From Achromobacter sp. Marseille-Q4962 (GTDB lineage: Bacteria > Pseudomonadota > Gammaproteobacteria > Burkholderiales > Burkholderiaceae_B): a stretch of DNA of 64,000 nt. Below, piece after piece: positions 49,919 through 58,191 of this stretch. Under the pieces are notes generated by a model that saw nothing but the letters and a program-made list of their open reading frames with translations, did no database searches and was not told the origin of the DNA. The position numbers and the translations under genes are program-made. Positions within the stretch are counted from its first letter, which is position 1; each line of letters starts with the position of its first letter. The stretch is from assembly GCF_943737005.1 (NCBI RefSeq), contig NZ_CALSFU010000006.1:1-64000 (forward strand), in the 5' to 3' direction.

Positions 49919-51481
49919 ATGAAAACCCGTTACGCCGCCGTGGCGGCGCTGGCCTGCCTGCACGCGGCATCCGTTCTTGCCGCCGTGGACCATGCCGCCG
50001 TCCTGACGCCGGCGCGGCCCGGCCTGCCGCTGGCGCATCCCATCGCGTCCGGGCCCATCGCCCCGCCGCCGCTGTCGTTGATGGCCGAGCGGCCGGTCAA
50101 GCCGGCCTACGTGCCGGGCCTGCCCGGCCTGCCGCAATACCGCATGGTCACCGACGATTTCGGCCGCAAGATTCCCAAGTACGACGGCGTGGTCATCCGC
50201 CAGAGCCGGGTGGAGAACGGCGAGGTCGTCATCCCGCCGGGCGGGCTGTACTACGTGGAGGACACCTGGGGCGGCGAGGTGGCGCTGCGCGGCGAGCAGG
50301 TGCCCGTGCTGGGGCGCATGACGACCTACATCGACTACGACATGTCGATCGAAGTGCAGGAGAACGTCGCGATCCCGGCCGGCGGCAGCGTCGCCGTGGG
50401 CGGCCAGGTCTATCACTACTACGCCACGGTCGGGCACGAAACCATGGCCAACCACGCGCTGCATGTGCGCAGCATCTCGGGCACCGATTGGGAATGGGCA
50501 TTCGGCAATCCCATTCTGTCGGCCAGCGAAACCGGCTGGTGGGGCAACCGCTTCAGCCAGTTGTATAACCAGGGGCAGGCGCGCGAGATCACGCCGCAGA
50601 AGATGGTGTTCGACTGGCTGAGCGGCGTACGCACCGACCGGCTGCTGTACGCGGAAGAAAAAGTGCATGCGGGGCCGGCCGCCGCCGGCGCGCAATGGCA
50701 GGTCGGCGCGCGCGCCGTGCGCGTGGCCGCGGTGGACGCGGCGCAGGGCACGGTGCGCCTGGAAGTGCTGCAGGACGGCAAGGTGACCCATGCGCGCACG
50801 CTGGGGCCGATTCAGCCTGAACGTCTGATCGAGGATACCGGCGCGCGCAAGGCGCTGGTGTTCGAGGACGGCGACATGGCGGCTTTCCTCTCGCCCTGGC
50901 CCGCCGCCTTCGAGGGCGGCAAGGCCAACCTGAAGGTCTACGGCAAGGTCTACAGCCTGCGCTACGGCCAGGACTACGCGCGCGACACGCGGTACGCCAG
51001 CTACCCGGTCGGCTGCCCCACAGGACACCAGTTCGGCTTCATGCTGGTCAACAAGGAAGAAATCCGTCTCAGGCCCGGAGAAGCCTATGCCGGCCCCGAA
51101 GGCTATTTCAAGATCGTGGTCGATGCCGTGGCGGACGGCAAGGTCACCGGCTGGCACGTGGAGGACCGCGGCGGCGCGCGTTCGATCAACCTGGGCGGGC
51201 CGGACGTGGGCAACGTCGACCTCGTGCTGGGCCAGGGGCGCGTGGCCGGCCAGGCCATTCTGTTCGACCTCGGCCGCGCCATGCTGGCCCGCACCTACGC
51301 CGCCGCACAACGCGCCGACCCGGGCGCCGCCGCGGCGTCCGCACCCCCGCCCGCGCCGGCAGCCGCGCCCGCCGCGCCGTCCGCCCGCGCGCAATGGACG
51401 GCTTCGACGATCGTCTTCATCGCCATCCTCGCCCTGGCGTGCCTGGGCGTCGGTTTCGAATGGGGCAGGCGCCGCCGCTGA
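49919..51481 (+). CDS. Secreted, C-terminally membrane-anchored protein of unknown family
   Basis: 520-residue exported protein. It has a signal peptide (about 1-22) and a Pro-rich segment (about 30-75). A large mostly beta domain (about 80-470) has motifs such as PKYDGVVIRQSRVENGEVVIPPGGLYYVEDTWGG and DWEWAFGNPILSASETGWWGNRFSQLYNQGQ. A Pro/Ala linker, one C-terminal membrane helix (about 495-513) and a basic WGRRRR end follow. This layout places the body outside the cytoplasmic membrane. I do not recognise the family and see no catalytic motif. It is in the middle of the sulfur/MetE cluster. Confidence 0.75.
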   Translation: MKTRYAAVAALACLHAASVLAAVDHAAVLTPARPGLPLAHPIASGPIAPPPLSLMAERPVKPAYVPGLPGLPQYRMVTDDFGRKIPKYDGVVIRQSRVENGEVVIPPGGLYYVEDTWGGEVALRGEQVPVLGRMTTYIDYDMSIEVQENVAIPAGGSVAVGGQVYHYYATVGHETMANHALHVRSISGTDWEWAFGNPILSASETGWWGNRFSQLYNQGQAREITPQKMVFDWLSGVRTDRLLYAEEKVHAGPAAAGAQWQVGARAVRVAAVDAAQGTVRLEVLQDGKVTHARTLGPIQPERLIEDTGARKALVFEDGDMAAFLSPWPAAFEGGKANLKVYGKVYSLRYGQDYARDTRYASYPVGCPTGHQFGFMLVNKEEIRLRPGEAYAGPEGYFKIVVDAVADGKVTGWHVEDRGGARSINLGGPDVGNVDLVLGQGRVAGQAILFDLGRAMLARTYAAAQRADPGAAAASAPPPAPAAAPAAPSARAQWTASTIVFIAILALACLGVGFEWGRRRR

Positions 51482-51500
51482 TCCGGACACAGGAGCACCT

Positions 51501-53012
51501 ATGGAACCCGTTAACCATCACAGCCACGCGCCCGACGTCAGTTTCGACGGCGGCGACCTCGATTGCGGCAACGGCCTGCTGTTGCTGATCCGCAAGCACA
51601 TCGATCCGTTGCCGCGCGGCGGGTTGCTGGAGATCCAGTCGCGCGAGATCTCGGTGGACGAAGACCTGCCCGCCTGGTGCCGCCTCACCGGCAACGAACT
51701 GGTTTCGTGGACCAGGCGCGATGGCCAGCGCAGTTTCCTGGTCTGCAAGGGCAAGCTGTCCGAGCGGGACGCGCCGGTGGCGGCCTTGGCATCGGCCGCT
51801 CCGGCGGCCATGCCGTCCGGCGGCCCGTCGCCGCGTGCGCGTCGCGAGGCCGTCTCGGCCCCGCCCGTGCCGCCCCTGGCCGTCACTGGCATGGGAAGCT
51901 GGCCCCGCCCGCGCTGGATGATCGACGCCATGCACGCGCACGTGGAAGGCCGCCTGTCCGAAGCCGCCTTTCACGAAACCGCCGACGACGCCGTACGGCT
52001 GGCCATCGCCGCGCAGGAGAAGGCCGGCGTGCACATGGTTACCGACGGCGAGCAGCGGCGCGACAGCTACGCCAGCTTCGTGGCGTCGCGCCTGGACAAC
52101 TGCCAGCTCATTCCGCTGACCGATCTGCTGCCGCTGGTCGACGACCCCGAGGCGTTCGCGGCGGAACTGCGCGCGCTCGACATTCCGGCCGGCCAGGTGC
52201 GCCATCCGGCGGTTTTCGGGCGCCTGTCGCGCTCGCGCCCCCTGGTGGCGCACGAAGTCGATTTTGCGCGCTCGGTCAGCGGCAAGCCAGTCAAGGTGGC
52301 GCTGCCCGGCCCCTATCTGCTCACGCGGACCATGTGGATGGAATGCATCTCCGACCGCGCCTACGATAGCCGCGAGGCCTTGGCGGCCGATATCGTGCGC
52401 GTGTTGCGCGAAGAGCTGGCCGAATTGCTCGACGCCGGCGCCGCGCTGGTGCAGTTCGACGAGCCGGTCCTGTCCGAGGTCGTGTTTTCCGGCCCCAAGA
52501 ACAAGCGCAGCTTCATGTGCGGCGCGCTGTCGGAATCGCTGGCGCCGCAGCAGGAACTCGCTTTCGCGCGCGACCTGCTGAACGCCGTGCTGGAAGGCAT
52601 GCCGCAGGAGCGCACGGCGCTGCACGTCTGCCGCGGCAACTGGACGCCGGACGAAAGCGTGGCGCTGTCCGGCGACTACGCGCCGCTCCTGCCCACGCTG
52701 GCGCAGGTGCGCGTGGGCGCCTATCTGCTGGAGATGTGCACGCCGCGCGCGGGCGACGTGGCCATGCTGAAGGCGCTGCCCGGGCATGCGCGCATCGGCA
52801 TCGGCGTGGTCAACCAGAAAGACCAGGCCATCGAGAGCGAGGATGCGGTGGCGGCCCGCATCGAGCGGGGCATCGCGCTGTTCGGCCGGGAGCGGCTGCT
52901 GCTGCACCCGGATTGCGGCTTCGCTACGTTCGCGGATAATCCGATCTGTTCCGCGCGGATCGCGCAACAGAAACTGCAGGTCATCGCGCAGGCCGCCAGG
53001 CGCTTCGATTGA
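51501..53012 (+). CDS. Fusion of a TusA-like domain to a core methionine synthase (MetE C-domain)
   Basis: 503-residue protein. Residues 10-85 repeat the cluster's TusA-like pattern (GGDLDCGNGLLLLIRKHIDPLPRGG, DEDLPAWCRLTGNELVSW) with Cys22 and Cys60. An Ala/Pro-rich linker (about 92-125) leads to a cobalamin-independent methionine synthase domain (about 126-503). That domain keeps all four zinc ligands: His375 and Cys377 (LHVCRG), Glu411 (YLLEMCTPRAGD) and Cys472 (HPDCGF). The MetE N-terminal folate domain is missing, as in core-MetE proteins of archaea and anaerobes. AGGAG precedes ATG 51501. Inference: the TusA domain presents a sulfur group to the zinc centre for methyl transfer. Confidence 0.88.
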   Translation: MEPVNHHSHAPDVSFDGGDLDCGNGLLLLIRKHIDPLPRGGLLEIQSREISVDEDLPAWCRLTGNELVSWTRRDGQRSFLVCKGKLSERDAPVAALASAAPAAMPSGGPSPRARREAVSAPPVPPLAVTGMGSWPRPRWMIDAMHAHVEGRLSEAAFHETADDAVRLAIAAQEKAGVHMVTDGEQRRDSYASFVASRLDNCQLIPLTDLLPLVDDPEAFAAELRALDIPAGQVRHPAVFGRLSRSRPLVAHEVDFARSVSGKPVKVALPGPYLLTRTMWMECISDRAYDSREALAADIVRVLREELAELLDAGAALVQFDEPVLSEVVFSGPKNKRSFMCGALSESLAPQQELAFARDLLNAVLEGMPQERTALHVCRGNWTPDESVALSGDYAPLLPTLAQVRVGAYLLEMCTPRAGDVAMLKALPGHARIGIGVVNQKDQAIESEDAVAARIERGIALFGRERLLLHPDCGFATFADNPICSARIAQQKLQVIAQAARRFD

Positions 53013-53042
53013 CGCATGGCGGCCGCGCGCCACGGAGCCGCC

Positions 53043-53681
53043 ATGCAGCACATTCTCGTCTATTCCGATTCCCTGTCCTGGGGCATTGTGCCCACTACCC
53101 GCAGGCGCCTGCCGTTCGAGCAGCGGTGGCCGGGCGCGATGGAGACGGCCCTGTGCGCCGCCGGCCGGCGGGTGCGCGTCATCGAAGACTGCCTCAACGG
53201 CCGGCGCACGGTGTGGGACGATCCGTTCAAACCCGGCCGCAACGGCCTGGCGGGGCTGGCGCAACGGATCGAAATCCATTCGCCGCTGGCGCTGGTCATT
53301 CTCATGCTTGGCACCAACGACTTCCAGTCCATGCACGCGCACAACGCCTGGCATGCCTCGCACGGCATCCTGGCGCTGGTGCACGCGATACGCACCGCGC
53401 CCATCGAGCCGGGCATGCCGGTTCCCCCCATACTGGTGATCGCGCCGCCCGCCATCCAGACTCCCAAGGGCCCGATCGCGCCCAAGTTCGAAGGCGGCGA
53501 CCGCAAATGCGCAGGGTTGGCCGCAGCCTATCGCCAGGCATGCGAAGAAGCGGGCTGCCACTTCTTCGACGCGGGCGGCGTGATTACCTCCAGCAAGGTG
53601 GACGGCGTGCACCTCGACCTGGATCAGCATCTGGCGCTGGCGGACGCCGTGAGCGGGGTGGTGGAGACGCTGCTGGCGTGA
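53043..53681 (+). CDS. SGNH/GDSL-family hydrolase
   Basis: 212-residue alpha/beta hydrolase of the GDSL superfamily. Block I is YSDSLSWG (SDS in place of GDS, Ser nucleophile kept), block III is LGTNDFQSMH and block V is DGVHLDLDQH with the catalytic Asp and His. Related proteins are arylesterases, acetyl-esterases or thioesterases. GGAG lies 9 bases before ATG 53043, 30 bases after the fusion gene, so it is the likely last gene of the cluster. A thioester substrate would fit the sulfur context but is unproven. Confidence 0.85.
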   Translation: MQHILVYSDSLSWGIVPTTRRRLPFEQRWPGAMETALCAAGRRVRVIEDCLNGRRTVWDDPFKPGRNGLAGLAQRIEIHSPLALVILMLGTNDFQSMHAHNAWHASHGILALVHAIRTAPIEPGMPVPPILVIAPPAIQTPKGPIAPKFEGGDRKCAGLAAAYRQACEEAGCHFFDAGGVITSSKVDGVHLDLDQHLALADAVSGVVETLLA

Positions 53682-53756
53682 CACGGCATCCGCGCACGCC
53701 AGCGGCTCGACACCACGTCAATCCACCTTTGCCCCGGAGAATTTCACGACTTCGCC

Positions 53757-53816
53757 TCATCTGATGGCGATGCCGTCATCGGCGGTTTCGAAGACCACTG
53801 CGTCGGTCAGGTTCAC
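53757..53816 (-). pseudogene. N-terminal stub of an enoyl-CoA hydratase-like gene
   Basis: GTG 53816 overlaps the stop of the preceding CoA-transferase remnant (GTGA) and reads NLTDAVVFETADDGIAIR before a stop. The pattern is the first strand pair of enoyl-CoA hydratases. The rest of the gene is gone. Assignment rests on a short peptide. Confidence 0.4.
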
Positions 53817-54183
53817 AAGTCGCTCCAGATCTGGCGTGCCGCGCGCAGCAGGGTAACGCGGTGTTCCGGAGCCGCGATGGCGATCATGGCCCGGATGCGC
53901 TGCCGCAGGCTGAGCCCGCGCAGTTGCGCCACGCCATGCTCGGTGGCGATGAGATCGACGTCGCTGCGCGCTGTCGTGACGGGTCCCGACAGGAGAGAGA
54001 CGGTATTGCTTTCTCGATGGCGCCCGGTTGCGGCCAGGACGATGATCGACACGCCGCCGGAGTACACGGCCGCACGCACGTATTCACCTGGCCTCCCACC
54101 GCGCCGATGTGCTGCGAGCCGATGGCCTCGGCATTCGCCTGGCCGGACAGGTCCAGCCTGTCCAGAGACTCGGTTCTGATCAT
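53813..54183 (-). pseudogene. Remnant of an acetyl-CoA hydrolase/CoA-transferase family gene
   Basis: Minus-strand peptides LDRLDLSGQANAEAIGSQHI and GAVGGQVN in one frame, then VRAAVYSGGVSIIVLAAT, SGPVTTARSDVDLIATEHG and VAQLRGLSLRQRIRAMIAIA in another, form the C-terminal third of this family. A frameshift lies near 54078-54085. About 300 N-terminal residues are missing. The ATG at 54183 overlaps the stop of the upstream lyase remnant (ATGA), so the original start may survive with an internal deletion behind it. Confidence 0.75.
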
Positions 54184-54375
54184 GGCTGTTGCGCCGCCGT
54201 GAGAATGGCTTGCGAATGCTTCAGCAACGGCCCGTCCACTATCTTGCCTTCGAAGTCGATCGCGCCGATGCCGCGCGTCAGCGCATCGTCACAGGCTTGC
54301 ACTGGCCGCCGTGCACAGGCCACTTCTTCCTCCGTCGGCGAAAAAGCCGTATTGGCCGGCGCCGCCTGGGCGGGG
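54180..54375 (-). pseudogene. C-terminal remnant of a citrate-lyase-beta-like (HpcH/HpaI family) gene
   Basis: The minus strand reads APANTAFSPTEEEVACARR, then VQACDDALTRGIGAIDFEGK and IVDGPLLKHSQAIL to a stop at 54180. This is the last 60 residues of CitE-like CoA lyases (citramalyl-CoA or malyl-CoA lyase type). The active-site N-terminal region is absent; the match fades near 54375. It is followed by CoA-transferase and hydratase remnants in operon-like overlap. Confidence 0.7.
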
Positions 54376-54424
54376 GCGGCCTCGGCGCATCATCCGAGGG
54401 CGCCGCCGCAATGGGCGCGCGCCC

Positions 54425-55957
54425 TCACTCCAGATGCGGATGCCGGTCCGTCAGACGCTGACGCCGCTGGCGCAGCGCTTCGAGTTCTTCCTCCAGCTTT
54501 GCGATCTCGGCGTCCACGTCCTGCACGTTCTGCTCGATATGCTCATAGGCCTGGCGCAGCAGCGCCTTGGCCTCGCGCGCGCTGGCGGCGTTGGGGGTGT
54601 CGCCGCGCAGGGGGCGGTTGGCGGTTTCGGGAAGGAAGAACGACGTGACGATGCCGATGACGGCCGCCACCATCAGGTAGAAGGCGGGCATCATCAGGTT
54701 CTCGGTTTCTTCCACCAGCCACGCGGCCACCGTGGGCGTGAGGCCGGCCACGATGATGGCCACGTTGAAGGAGCTGGCCAGGGCGCTGTAGCGGATGCGC
54801 GTCGGAAACAGCGCGGGCAGGGTGGAGGCCATGACGCCGGTCAGGCAGTTGAGCAGCACGGCGATAAAGAGCAGCCCCAGGAAGATGAGGCCGGTGTTGT
54901 CGCTGCCGATGAAATGGAAGGCCGGCACGGACAGCGCCAGCAGGCCCAGGCTGCCCACGAACAGGAACGGCTTGCGGCCCACCTTGTCGCTGAAGAAGCC
55001 CACCACGGGCTGCACGAACAGCATGCCGATCATGACCACGACGATGATGAGCACGCCGTGCTGCTCGGAGTAGCCCAGGCTGCCCGAGAGATAGGTCGGC
55101 ATATAGGTGAGCAGCATGTAGTAGGTGATGTTGGTCACCAGCACCATGCCGATGCAGATGAGCAAGGCCTTGCGGTACTTGGAAAAGATTTCGCGGAAGG
55201 AGATCCTGGGCCGTTCCTGCACGGCGTCGCGGTCTTCCTGTTCCATCAGTTCGAGCTGCTGCGCGAAGGCCGGCGTTTCCTCGGCGGCGTGCCGCAGATA
55301 GAGGCCCAGCAGGCCCAGCGGTCCGGCCACGAAGAAGGGCACGCGCCAGCCCCAGTCGAGAAAGGTCTGTTCGCCGAGGATGGACTGCAGCAGCACCACC
55401 AGGCCCGCGCCGAGCACGAAGCCGGCGATGGAGCCGAAGTCCAGCCAGCTTCCCAGGAAGCCGCGCCGCCGGTCGGGCGCGTACTCGGCCACGAAGATGG
55501 CGGCGCCCGTGTACTCGCCGCCCACTGAAAAGCCCTGGGCCAGCTTGCAGGCCAGCAGCAGGATGGGCGCCCAAAGGCCGATGGATTCATACGAGGGGAT
55601 CAGGCCGATGCAGAACGTGCTGATCGCCATGATGATGATGGTGAGCGACAGCACCTTCTGCCGCCCGAAGCGGTCGCCCATGACGCCGAAGAAGACGCCG
55701 CCCAGCGGCCGCACCAGGAAAGGCACCGAGAACGTGCCCAGCGCCGCGATGGTCTGCACGGCGGGCGCGGCGTCGGGAAAGAACACCTTGCCCAGCGCGA
55801 AGGCGACGAAGCCGTACACGCCGAAGTCGAACCACTCCATGGCGTTGCCGAGGGCGGCGGCGGTGACGGCCTTCTTGAGCTTGGTGTTGTCGATGACGGT
55901 GATGTCGTCGATCTGCAATGGCCGGACGGGCGGGGCGGAAGAAGAGGCTTCTGTCAT
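54425..55957 (-). CDS. proP: ProP-type osmolyte:H+ symporter
   Basis: MFS metabolite:H+ symporter for proline, glycine betaine and ectoine, activated by hyperosmolarity. The 510-residue product follows E. coli ProP closely in pattern: TAAALGNAMEWFDFGVYGFVA, LACKLAQGFSVGGEYTGAAIF, PDRRRGFLGSWLDFGSIAGF, MASTLPALFPTRIRYSALA and ETANRPLRG. The C-terminal antiparallel coiled coil (about 465-505, YEHIEQNVQDVDAEIAKLEEELEALR), which tunes osmosensing, is present. ATG 55957 has GGGAG at a proper distance; ATG 55972 has none. It precedes the catabolic remnants. Confidence 0.94.
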   Translation of the reverse strand: MTEASSSAPPVRPLQIDDITVIDNTKLKKAVTAAALGNAMEWFDFGVYGFVAFALGKVFFPDAAPAVQTIAALGTFSVPFLVRPLGGVFFGVMGDRFGRQKVLSLTIIIMAISTFCIGLIPSYESIGLWAPILLLACKLAQGFSVGGEYTGAAIFVAEYAPDRRRGFLGSWLDFGSIAGFVLGAGLVVLLQSILGEQTFLDWGWRVPFFVAGPLGLLGLYLRHAAEETPAFAQQLELMEQEDRDAVQERPRISFREIFSKYRKALLICIGMVLVTNITYYMLLTYMPTYLSGSLGYSEQHGVLIIVVVMIGMLFVQPVVGFFSDKVGRKPFLFVGSLGLLALSVPAFHFIGSDNTGLIFLGLLFIAVLLNCLTGVMASTLPALFPTRIRYSALASSFNVAIIVAGLTPTVAAWLVEETENLMMPAFYLMVAAVIGIVTSFFLPETANRPLRGDTPNAASAREAKALLRQAYEHIEQNVQDVDAEIAKLEEELEALRQRRQRLTDRHPHLE

Positions 55958-56379
55958 ACCGGAATCTCCCATGGAAGGCGGGCGCCGCGCCCGCGGACGA
56001 GAAACACTTGCTGGCCGTCATCTGCGAGATGTCTTGATGATACGGCGGCTCTTCCGGCCCGGCGTTGCATATTGGTAACACTCGTCAACGCGGGAATTCC
56101 ATTTCTGACCCGGGGCCAGGCGCGCGCGTCCGACGCCGAGGCCCGCACGCTGGCGCGGCAGCCCCGGAGGCAATGCCGTTTCCAGTGACGGCGACGGCCC
56201 GGATCCCTGCCGTCCGTCGCCCGGCACCTCATGCCGCGTGTCCGACGGCGCCGCGGTAACCCAGTCCCGCCGACGGCTGCGGCGCAGCGCGGCGGGAACG
56301 GGTCCGTTCCCGTCCGGCTCCAGCCGCTGGGCTTCGCAGGCGGTGGATATTGCCAGCACCATGTTGCCCGGCGCAACGC
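55958..56379. other. Gene-free region upstream of proP
   Basis: No complete gene. It contains the proP leader and, toward 56380, sequence following the dehydrogenase remnant that no longer resembles its family in any frame. Confidence 0.4.
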
Positions 56380-56575
56380 AGACCGGGGCGCTGAAGGCGT
56401 TGACGGTGACTTGTGCCGCGGCGGCGCCCTGGGCCACGGCGTCCTCCACCGCGGCGGCCGCCGTGCCGTGGACCGCCATGGGGCGGCCGGCTTGCTTCAA
56501 CAGATTGGCGCACATGGGCGCGCCCATGACGCCGAGTCCGACGACGCCCAGGGTATCCGAACTGCGCGTGTTCAT
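56380..56575 (-). pseudogene. N-terminal remnant of a 3-hydroxyisobutyrate dehydrogenase-like gene
   Basis: From ATG 56575 (AGGAA upstream) the frame gives MNTRSSDTLGVVGLGVMGAP, then MCANLLKQAGRPMAVHGTAA, the Rossmann start of beta-hydroxyacid dehydrogenases (GLGxMGxxMAxNL). After about 60 residues the resemblance stops, and the open frame to 56018 has no family signature. The SGG and lysine catalytic motifs are missing. Confidence 0.65.
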
Positions 56576-56846
56576 GGAAAGGTTCCTTTTCCGGTCGGGT
56601 GCGCGGGGCCGCTGCACCAGCGATAGCGAAAGGCGGCATTGCCCGGCCGGCCGCGCCCGTCGGGGCGCTGGCGTCGAAGGTCCGTATACAGCTTCCGGCC
56701 GTGCTGGTATCGTTTTGCACGCCGGACCCGGAAGGCGGCGCGGACGGGTCGCGACGCAGCGTGATTCACCCCATTGCAGGATCGATGCCGCGGCGCCGCC
56801 CGCGGCCCTGTCCCGCGGTCAGGGATGCACCAGCGAGGAGGTTTCC

Positions 56847-57230
56847 ATGGAATGTCGAGGACATCGGATATGGATAGCCGTTCTGGCCGTCGCGGCCGCC
56901 ACGGCGGCGTCGGCGCAGAACACCAGCGCCATCGTCGTGGATGGCAACAAGTGGCTGTCGGCGGACTACACGGAAAGGCGGGCGTTCCTGGTGGGCGTGG
57001 CTAACATGATCATCGCGGAAGACGCCTACGCGCGGCGCGAGAAGCTCTCGCCGCCGCCGGCGGGGACCCGCATCACGGCCGCGGTCAAGGATCTGAATCT
57101 CTACCAGATCGACGCGCGCATCACGCAGTGGTACCAGGCGCATCCCGACCGGCGCGGCATGCCGGTCATGGGCGTGATCTGGCAGGACATCGTCAAGCGG
57201 CAGGCGCCCATGCAAGGAGAGAAAAAATGA
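56847..57230 (+). CDS. Small secreted protein of unknown function
   Basis: 127-residue product with a signal peptide (about 1-23, ending ATAASAQ) and a soluble helical domain beginning VVDGNKWLSADYTERRAFLVGVANMIIAEDAYARRE. No known family or motif. A strong AGGAGG precedes ATG 56847. Its stop overlaps the start of the next gene (ATGA), so it works with the small lipoprotein encoded there. Confidence 0.75.
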   Translation: MECRGHRIWIAVLAVAAATAASAQNTSAIVVDGNKWLSADYTERRAFLVGVANMIIAEDAYARREKLSPPPAGTRITAAVKDLNLYQIDARITQWYQAHPDRRGMPVMGVIWQDIVKRQAPMQGEKK

Positions 57231-57403
57231 AAACGACGCGATGGCTGGCAACCATGCTCCTGCCGCTGGCGCTGCTCATCGGCTGCGCCACCGCCGCCGG
57301 GGGCCTGATCGGCGCCGGCGTGGACAAGGCGAGCGGCGGCGACGGCACCGCCGGGGCCATGATCGGCGGCGGCGTGGGCATGATGATCGACGTGTTCAAC
57401 TGA
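57227..57403 (+). CDS. Small glycine-zipper lipoprotein
   Basis: 58-residue product with lipobox LLIGC (Cys20) and a glycine-rich segment GGLIGAGVDKASGGDGTAGAMIGGGVGMMID, a short glycine zipper. Probably an outer-membrane lipoprotein. Coupled to the preceding secreted protein by ATGA, with AGGAG 8 bases upstream. Confidence 0.78.
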   Translation: MKTTRWLATMLLPLALLIGCATAAGGLIGAGVDKASGGDGTAGAMIGGGVGMMIDVFN

Positions 57404-57489
57404 GGGCGCAGCGGCGGCCTGCGCGACGCCGCCGGCCGCCGGGCCCGGTGCATAATGGCGCGATCCGCCGTTTTCGCCCATCCGCCCGC

Positions 57490-58131
57490 ATGCCCTCGCT
57501 GCAACTCTTCCTGCTGTTCCTGGCCGCCGATCTCGCGCTCAAGCTCACGCCGGGCCCGGACATGGCGCTTACCTTGACGCGCGGCATGACGCAGGGTTTT
57601 CGCACGGCCTGGTACAGCGTGCTGGGCACGTTTTCGGCGGGGGCGGTGCAGATTCCGCTGGTGGTGCTCGGCCTGGCGGCGGTGTTCAAGCAGTCTCCCG
57701 CGCTGTTCATGGCGGTGAAGCTGGCCGGCGCGGTCTACCTGGCGTACCTGGGCATCAAGGCGCTCATGCGCTGCCGGCGCGGCGGCGCGCTGGCGGCGGG
57801 CGTCGCGCGCGGCGCGGGGCGCGATGCGTATGTGCAGGGTTTCATGACCAACCTGCTCAATCCCAAGGTCTTCATATTCCTGGTGGCGTTCCTGCCGCAG
57901 TTCACGGACCCCGCGCAAGGGCCGGTATGGCTGCAGATGCTGGCGCTGGCCGTGTTTTCCAAGACCATGGGGCTGGCCACCGGCGCGGGCTTCGCCTACG
58001 GCGCTTCGCGCATCCGTGGCTGGCTGGGCCGCAATCCGTGGTTCCTGCGCGTCCAGGAAGGGGCGCTGGGCGCGGCGATGCTGGCGGTCGCCGGCTATGT
58101 GGTGTTCAGCCGGGGCGGCCCGGCCCGGTGA
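57490..58131 (+). CDS. LysE/RhtB-family amino-acid exporter
   Basis: 213-residue membrane protein with six helices. The N-terminal LTPGPDMALTLTRGMTQGFRTAWYSVLGTFSAG is the LysE/RhtB hallmark, and VQGFMTNLLNPKVFIFLVAFLPQF is the second. Such proteins export basic or neutral amino acids or homoserine lactone. Substrate not determined. Confidence 0.9.
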   Translation: MPSLQLFLLFLAADLALKLTPGPDMALTLTRGMTQGFRTAWYSVLGTFSAGAVQIPLVVLGLAAVFKQSPALFMAVKLAGAVYLAYLGIKALMRCRRGGALAAGVARGAGRDAYVQGFMTNLLNPKVFIFLVAFLPQFTDPAQGPVWLQMLALAVFSKTMGLATGAGFAYGASRIRGWLGRNPWFLRVQEGALGAAMLAVAGYVVFSRGGPAR

Positions 58132-58161
58132 GCCCGGGCCGCCGGCCGCACTCGCCGGATA

Positions 58162-58173
58162 TTGTCCGAATGC
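58162..58173 (+). promoter_or_regulatory. TTGTCCGAATGC motif upstream of the TM0106-type helicase
   Basis: The 12-base motif, with similar CGCC/GGAT sequence just before it, lies 18 bases before the ATG. The same motif occurs at 63370-63381 before the AAA ATPase gene. Confidence 0.45.
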
Positions 58174-58191
58174 GGCGGTAACATCCGCCGT

